A stretch of 64,000 nucleotides of DNA from Spirochaetaceae bacterium (lineage in GTDB: Bacteria > Spirochaetota > Spirochaetia > SZUA-6 > Bin103). Below, one piece after another: positions 59,494-64,000 of the stretch. A program made the translations under genes and the position numbers. The notes under the pieces are model-generated. The model was not told the origin of the DNA. It saw nothing but the letters and a program-made list of their open reading frames with translations, and searched no databases. The DNA lies in NCBI GenBank assembly GCA_028821475.1, contig JAPPGB010000148.1:30340-94339 (forward strand), written 5' to 3'. Within the stretch, counting starts at the first letter, position 1, and each line of letters opens with the position of its first letter.

Positions 59494-61044
59494 GTGACAA
59501 GGCGCCGGCTGCCGATCGGCATCCAGACCTTCCGCAAGCTGCGCGAGCAGGACTGCTACTACGTGGACAAGACCGCCTACGTCGAACGGCTGCTTCGGGA
59601 AGGCACGCACTACTTCCTGTCGCGGCCACGGCGGTTCGGCAAGAGCTTGTTCCTCGACACGCTGAAGGAGTTCTTCGAAGGCAACGAGGAGCTGTTCGCG
59701 GGGCTGTACATCCACGACCGGCACGACTGGTCGCAGCGCCACCCGGTGGTGCGGCTGAGCTTCGGGGGCGGCACCTTCACGGAGCGGGAGGCGCTGCACG
59801 CCGACGTGATGGCGCAACTGGACGGTCTCGCGCGGGACAGCGGGATCCCGGTGCGGTACGACACCGCTCCGGCGCGCTTTCGGCATCTGCTGCAGGCTCT
59901 TCACCAGGGAACGGGCCAGCGCGTGGCGGTGTTGGTGGACGAGTACGACAAGCCGATCCTGGACGCGCTGGTGGATGCGCCGGAGGTGGCGCGCGCCAAT
60001 CGCGGCTACCTGCGCGGCCTGTACGGGGTGATCAAGGACTGCGACGCGCACGTGCGGTTCACGTTTCTGACCGGCATCAGCAAGTTCTCGAAGGTCAACC
60101 TTTTTTCGCAATTGAACAACCTTACCGACCTCACTCTGCACCGTCGCTACTCGTCGATCTGCGGTTACACGGAGGCTGACCTGGACACGGTGTTCGCGCC
60201 GGAACTCGATGGCCTGGACCGGGAGCAGGTGCGCGAGTGGTACAACGGTTACCGGTGGCGCGGCGAGACCAAGGTGTATAACCCGTACGACCTGCTGTTG
60301 CTGTTCGACACTCGCGAGTTCGCCGCGCACTGGTTCGAGACGGGGACGCCGGCGTTTCTGGTGGACACCTTGTTTGAACGGCGGGTTTCTTCGGTGTCGC
60401 TGGACGGGATGATGAGCACGGAGGTGCTGCTGTCGACGTTCGACGTGGGCAACATCGGCACGGAGGCGCTGCTGTTCCAGACCGGCTACCTGACGATCGC
60501 CGGGGAAGAGGAGTTGGGCGGCAAGGCGCTGTATCGGCTCGGCTATCCCAACCGGGAGGTGCGCCAGAGCCTCAACGAGTATCTGCTGCGCAATCTCGTG
60601 CAGGACGTGACCCGGCAGACGGTAAACAGCATGCGCCTGGCGCGCCTGCTCGCGGCGCACGACTGCGCCGGGCTGGAGGAGCTGTTCCAGGCCTTCTTCG
60701 CGAGCATCCCGTACCAATGGCACACCAACAACGACATGGCGAACTACGAAGGCTACTACGCCAGCGTGTTCTACTCCTACTTCGCGGCGCTCGGCTACGA
60801 GATCGCGGTGGAAGAGTCGAGCAGCCACGGCCGCCTGGACATGGCCGTGCGCACCGGCGGGCACGTGTACCTGTTCGAGTTCAAGGTGGCCGAGATGACG
60901 CCGCCCGGTGGAGCGCTCGCCCAGTTGCAGGAGCGCGACTACGCGGCCAAGTACCGGGGCCGGGGCGAGCAGACCCACCTGATCGGCGTGGAGTTCAGCC
61001 GCAAGACGCGCAACGTCACCGCCTTCGAGGTGGCCGACGGCTGA
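59494..61044 (+). CDS. AAA-ATPase-like/PD-(D/E)XK (PDDEXK_9) protein 2
   Basis: A 516-residue protein from a GTG start. LPIGIQTFRKLREQDCYYVD with KTAYVERLL opens the domain, FLSRPRRFGKSLFLDTLKEF is the degenerate Walker A, and VAVLVDEYDKPILDAL Walker B. FTFLTGISKFSKVNLFSQLN is highly typical of the family. SSSHGRLDMAVRTGGHVYLF followed by EFKVAE is the nuclease D..ExK. It is of the same family as its neighbour but clearly distinct in sequence, so the pair is an old duplication or two acquisitions. Confidence 0.9.
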   Translation: MTRRRLPIGIQTFRKLREQDCYYVDKTAYVERLLREGTHYFLSRPRRFGKSLFLDTLKEFFEGNEELFAGLYIHDRHDWSQRHPVVRLSFGGGTFTEREALHADVMAQLDGLARDSGIPVRYDTAPARFRHLLQALHQGTGQRVAVLVDEYDKPILDALVDAPEVARANRGYLRGLYGVIKDCDAHVRFTFLTGISKFSKVNLFSQLNNLTDLTLHRRYSSICGYTEADLDTVFAPELDGLDREQVREWYNGYRWRGETKVYNPYDLLLLFDTREFAAHWFETGTPAFLVDTLFERRVSSVSLDGMMSTEVLLSTFDVGNIGTEALLFQTGYLTIAGEEELGGKALYRLGYPNREVRQSLNEYLLRNLVQDVTRQTVNSMRLARLLAAHDCAGLEELFQAFFASIPYQWHTNNDMANYEGYYASVFYSYFAALGYEIAVEESSSHGRLDMAVRTGGHVYLFEFKVAEMTPPGGALAQLQERDYAAKYRGRGEQTHLIGVEFSRKTRNVTAFEVADG

Positions 61045-61111
61045 CCCACGAGCACGCCGTCGGCCGAAGACAGCGGATCGACACGGACCGCCGGGTCTCG
61101 ACGACTCGTCG

Positions 61112-61162
61112 ACGCCACAGGCGGCTCCACCGCCTACTACCGCTGGCCCGACGAACCGTAGC
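61112..61162. repeat. 51-bp direct repeat, right copy
   Basis: Duplicates the end of the sulfatase gene (GGSTAYYRWPDEP plus stop) without any of the preceding gene. It marks the right boundary of the cassette 56291-61111. Confidence 0.85.
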
Positions 61163-61203
61163 GTCTTCGGATCAGGCGAGTGCGCGGGTCGCGCTTGAGC
61201 AGT

Positions 61204-62631
61204 TCATGTCGGGCGCAGCACCTCCCAGTCCGATGGATCCGATGCCGGTGAGACTATGTCGCCGACGACTTTCGTGCGGTCACCCATGCTGCCGAAGACC
61301 CGTTCGTCCCTCCGCCCGATGATCCCCGGTTCGCGCATGGTGGCTTCGACGTCGTCCATCTCCAGCGGTGCGGCGGCGGTCAGGTTCTCGCAGCCGTCCT
61401 CGGTGACCACTACCGTGTCCTCCACGCGCAGGTAGAGCCGCTCCTCGGGGATGCGCATCTGCGGGTCCACCGACAACACGATGCCGGGCCGCAGCGGCGT
61501 GCCGCGGTAGTGGCTGACGTCGTGCACCGCCATGCCCACCGGGTGGGACAGGTGGTGCGGGAACTCCAGCGCGGCGCGCGCCGCCCGCTCGTGCACCGGA
61601 TTGGCGAACGGCGTCCGCTCCAGGTAGGCGGCCATCACCTGTGCCGCCTCGGCGTGGATGTCGTCGTCGGTGCGGCCCGGACGGATGCCGGCAAGCAGCG
61701 CCTTGTGGTAGGCGATCATGAAGCCGTACAGAGCGCGCTGGGGGTCGCTGTAGGTGCCGTTCACCGGCCACATGCGCGTGATGTCGGAGGTGTAGTAGTG
61801 GTGGTCGGGGGCGCAGTCCACCAGCACCAGGTCGCCGTCGCCGAGCGGCGCGTCGTTGGCGTTGTAGTGCCCGTACCAGGCATTGGTGCCGCCGGCGATG
61901 ATCGGGTGGTAGGAGGCGCCGCTCGAGCCGCTGACCCGGTAGTGGTACTCCAGCACGCCGGCGAGCTGATACTCCATCACCCCCGGCGCCGTGGCGCGCA
62001 TGCAGGCGGTCAGTGCGTCCGCGCAGATGGCCCCCGCCTCGCGCAGCGCCGCCACTTCCGCTTCGTCCTTGACCAGCCGCATCTCGTCCAGCACCGGCGA
62101 CAGGTCCTCGATGCGCGCCGCTGGGCAGCGTTGCCGCAGCAGGCCGGCAAACCTCGCCTCCCGCGCCGACCCCCCGTCGAACGGGTCGGCCTCCGCCTCC
62201 TCCTGCGCGCGCCGCAGCGTGTCCCAACTGGAGCGCGCCCCCTCCGCCGGCGACAGCGGCGTCCAAATCGCCGCCGCCCCGCGCAACGCCGCCGGCAGCG
62301 CCTCCAGCGCCGCCACTCGGTCCACGCCGGTCAACTCCCGCGCCCGCTGTGCGTTGTCCGCCGACAGGCGCTCCCCCTCCGCTTCCACGCTGTGCCGGTC
62401 CTGGTGCGGCAGAAACAGCGCCGCCGTGCCGTCCCCGCCGTCGACCAAGAGGTACGCATGCGGCACCTCCACCCCGCACAGGTAGAACAACTCGTTGCTC
62501 TGCCGAAACCGGTCGTGCGACCCCGACCCCCGCGCTCCCTGAACGACCGCCACCGCCCCAGCCCCGATCCGCTCCGCCACCCGCCGCCGCCGCACGGCAA
62601 ACGTCTCCGCCGAAAAGATCCGTTGATACAT
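61204..62631 (-). CDS. M24 metallopeptidase (Xaa-Pro aminopeptidase-like)
   Basis: A 475-residue protein starting MYQRIFSAETFAVRRRRVAE. The N-terminal creatinase-like domain includes FYLCGVEVPHAYLLVDGGDG. The pita-bread metal site comprises VLVDCAPDHHYYTSDITRMW (two Asp), LSHPVGMAVHDVSHY (His), QMRIPEERLYLRVEDTVVVT (Glu) and the following EDG region. It should remove an N-terminal residue before proline from peptides, fitting the peptide importers in the window. Four bases downstream of the PIN toxin stop, in the same direction, it may share a transcript with it. Confidence 0.92.
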   Translation of the reverse strand: MYQRIFSAETFAVRRRRVAERIGAGAVAVVQGARGSGSHDRFRQSNELFYLCGVEVPHAYLLVDGGDGTAALFLPHQDRHSVEAEGERLSADNAQRARELTGVDRVAALEALPAALRGAAAIWTPLSPAEGARSSWDTLRRAQEEAEADPFDGGSAREARFAGLLRQRCPAARIEDLSPVLDEMRLVKDEAEVAALREAGAICADALTACMRATAPGVMEYQLAGVLEYHYRVSGSSGASYHPIIAGGTNAWYGHYNANDAPLGDGDLVLVDCAPDHHYYTSDITRMWPVNGTYSDPQRALYGFMIAYHKALLAGIRPGRTDDDIHAEAAQVMAAYLERTPFANPVHERAARAALEFPHHLSHPVGMAVHDVSHYRGTPLRPGIVLSVDPQMRIPEERLYLRVEDTVVVTEDGCENLTAAAPLEMDDVEATMREPGIIGRRDERVFGSMGDRTKVVGDIVSPASDPSDWEVLRPT

Positions 62632-62637
62632 CGTCCG

Positions 62638-63078
62638 CTACTCCGTCCGAATCACGTTGCGCCCCAGCATGCCAACGGCAGGTGCTGCGTCCAGCAGGCG
62701 GCGGTCGTTGCTGAACACCTCCTGCAGGCCGTTCTGCCTTGCGGTCAGAAGGTGAATGGCATCACCGGTGCGCAGGAACACGTCGCCTGACAGGTTGCTG
62801 AACGTGGCGGCAACCTCCGTCATGATGGCCGCCGTCAGCGGGAGCCAGGTCCACAGTCGCTCTTCTTCGTCGGCCCGAAACTGTTCCAGCACCACCTTGA
62901 ACTGACCCCCGGCGAGCGCGTTCTCCCGCATCTTCCGGTGCAGCGCAGCATGCAACTCGAGCCTTCCGAATACCGAGCAGGCGATGCGCTCCTGGTCGCG
63001 GGCAAGCTTCCTCACCTGCTGCCAGCCGTCTTCCTTCACGTAACACTTTACGATGTAGGCGGTGTCAAAGTAGGTCAT
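62638..63078 (-). CDS. PIN-domain toxin (VapC family)
   Basis: A 146-residue protein. MTYFDTAYIVKCYVKEDGWQ (first Asp), IACSVFGRLELHAALHRKM (Glu), FLRTGDAIHLLTARQNG (Asp) and VFSNDRRLLDAAPAV (last Asp) give the PIN catalytic set. Its ATG shares one base with the antitoxin stop (TGATG), so the pair is coupled. It is paired with a Phd-type antitoxin. Confidence 0.88.
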   Translation of the reverse strand: MTYFDTAYIVKCYVKEDGWQQVRKLARDQERIACSVFGRLELHAALHRKMRENALAGGQFKVVLEQFRADEEERLWTWLPLTAAIMTEVAATFSNLSGDVFLRTGDAIHLLTARQNGLQEVFSNDRRLLDAAPAVGMLGRNVIRTE

Positions 63079-63317
63079 CAGCGGTCGCGATCCTCCGAGA
63101 CATAGACGCCGGAATCACCCGGCACCGGCGGCAGGGCATCGAACTCGGGCAACGTGCGGCGCTCCCGGAACGGCGTGCTCAGGTCACCCGGCCGAACCGG
63201 CAGCAGAGAGGCCACCGGACGTCCTCGATCGGTGATCACGACCCCCTCGCCGAGCGCAGCGCCGCGCACCCACTCGCCCGTCTTCAGGTGCAACTCCCGA
63301 ATCCCGATTCGCTTCAT
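63078..63317 (-). CDS. Phd/YefM-type antitoxin
   Basis: A 79-residue protein starting MKRIGIRELHLKTGEWVRGA. MTHIVH from 63335 is an alternative start. GVVITDRGRPVASLLPV is the conserved core of the Phd/YefM DNA-binding fold. The C-terminal segment (FRERRTLPEFDALPPVPGDS) should wrap the toxin. It precedes the PIN toxin with a one-base overlap. Confidence 0.85.
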   Translation of the reverse strand: MKRIGIRELHLKTGEWVRGAALGEGVVITDRGRPVASLLPVRPGDLSTPFRERRTLPEFDALPPVPGDSGVYVSEDRDR

Positions 63318-63335
63318 GTGCACAATGTGCGTCAT

Positions 63336-63741
63336 TCTCTGTCTGCGGTCAAGGCGGCGGGCGAGGTGGGTGGGAACGCCGAAAGCGGTAGCCGTGGACC
63401 GAAAGTGAGATGCATGAGGCAGTACGGTGACTCCGTGATATGGAAGACGATGAAAACCGATGCCCGAGCATCGCCGACCCACAGGAATTTCGGACCAGGC
63501 AGCGTGCCGTCCCGGCAGATCGTGAGCACGGAAAAAATCGCGAAAAAACTGCGCGCACCCCTTGACGCGATTTTCGGGGCTCATGGTGGCTCGCTACGGC
63601 CCGCGGCGGTCCCTCCGACTGCCCCGGAACGACTTGGCCTCCGTTGCCGCGACAGCGCCCCGTGGCGCGGCCTTCCGGGCGCCGTTTCGGCGCAGTCCAG
63701 GGCTCGGCAAAATCTGTTATTTCCAATCCCATGTTATAGTT
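63336..63741. other. Gap between the antitoxin and HNH-type genes
   Basis: About 400 bases without a recognisable gene. The left part should hold the promoter of the antitoxin/toxin pair. A TATAGT at 63735-63740 just before the next ATG lies too close to serve as its -10 box unless the message is nearly leaderless. Confidence 0.4.
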
Positions 63742-64000
63742 ATGAGTATGAGTGAGTCGTCTTCGCCCACCCCCTGGTCCACCGTCGCCGCGCTGCCCGA
63801 CTACCTCCTGCTGGCGCAGACCCGGCAGCTCGCCCGCCACGAACAGGCGCTGCAGATCCTGGTGCTCGACCACCTGCGCGAGATCGAGGCGCGCAGCCTC
63901 CACCTGACCCGCGGGTATGGCAGTCTGTTCGACTACGTCGTGCACGAACTGGGCTACACCGCGGCCGCCGCTTGGCGGCGCATCAAGGCGATGCGGCTGT
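63742..64000 (+). CDS. HNH-endonuclease-type protein, N-terminal part
   Basis: About 86 residues are visible before the right edge: LLLAQTRQLARHEQALQILV, LDHLREIEARSLHLTRGYGS and LFDYVVHELGYTAAAAWRRI. This helical N-terminal domain, with the RGYGSLFDYVVHELGYT pattern, precedes a C-terminal HNH nuclease in a common bacterial family. The HNH motif itself would lie outside the window, so nuclease activity is inferred. Confidence 0.7.
   Translation, partial: MSMSESSSPTPWSTVAALPDYLLLAQTRQLARHEQALQILVLDHLREIEARSLHLTRGYGSLFDYVVHELGYTAAAAWRRIKAMRL

Noticed and set aside
57619..60978. Very long minus-strand open frame (over 1100 codons) opposite the two AAA/PD-(D/E)XK genes
   Set aside because: It is the antisense shadow of GC-rich coding DNA; its translation (runs of R, H, V, Q) lacks any domain, while the plus strand has clear family motifs.
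1..64000. tRNA, rRNA or riboswitch genes
   Set aside because: No cloverleaf-like or conserved rRNA segments were noticed by eye; a covariance-model search would be needed to exclude small RNAs.

Overview
The window is GC-rich bacterial DNA, most likely from an uncultured member of the Spirochaetota (Spirochaetaceae-like). This is an inference from the ABC-transporter binding proteins, whose signal peptides end in spirochaete-style acidic motifs (AAGAEEEPG, AAGDEE, ASGGEED), and from the mix of peptide and sugar importers, sulfatase, enolase-superfamily and short-chain dehydrogenase genes. I see no rRNA, tRNA, CRISPR array, phage structural genes or intact transposase.

Layout. 1-683: start of a peptide-type binding protein running off the left edge. 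1138-5835: a wrecked zone with two nearly identical 580-bp copies of a beta-propeller gene 3' end, remnants of M20 peptidase, HAD and SGNH hydrolase genes, and between them an AT-richer three-gene cassette (colicin E3-type RNase, small acidic protein, ImmA/IrrE protease). 6085-10051: a peptide importer operon of foreign-looking composition. 10901-14252: the intact HAD/M20/beta-propeller operon from which the wrecked copies derive. 14470-17098: an ABC-2 exporter (two permeases plus ATPase). 17125-23922: YcaQ-type glycosylase, orphan HicB-like protein, second peptide importer, SDR. 24067-31479: HicAB, epoxide-hydrolase-like protein, J-domain protein, a small membrane-protein/phosphatase operon, an aspartase/fumarase-superfamily lyase and an SDR. 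31623-34675: AT-richer defence-like region (AAA ATPase with a possible frameshift site, broken partner, truncated TIR-like gene) followed by VapBC. 34796-42470: Uma2 nuclease, catabolic genes (SDR, enolase superfamily, Zn-alcohol dehydrogenase, FG-GAP protein), DUF2442, Nudix. 42639-46678: two ATPases, a PIN toxin pair and a membrane protein. 46822-52997: a sugar importer with a GH42-type glycosidase, interrupted by two TIR-only genes. 53177-56289: TauD-like dioxygenase and sulfatase. 56293-61162: a lipoprotein/AAA-PDDEXK cassette flanked by 51-bp repeats of the sulfatase 3' end. 61204-64000: M24 peptidase, Phd/VapC pair and the start of an HNH-type gene.

How it fits together. The core is a scavenging toolkit: three importers, all without their own ATPase genes, beside hydrolases and oxidoreductases for sugars, sulfate esters and sugar acids. 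Dispersed through it are toxin-antitoxin pairs, defence-like genes and duplicated 3' gene ends. Three genes (beta-propeller, FG-GAP, sulfatase) each have extra copies of only their 3' end, next to or flanking accessory cassettes, which suggests a common insertion or rearrangement mechanism.
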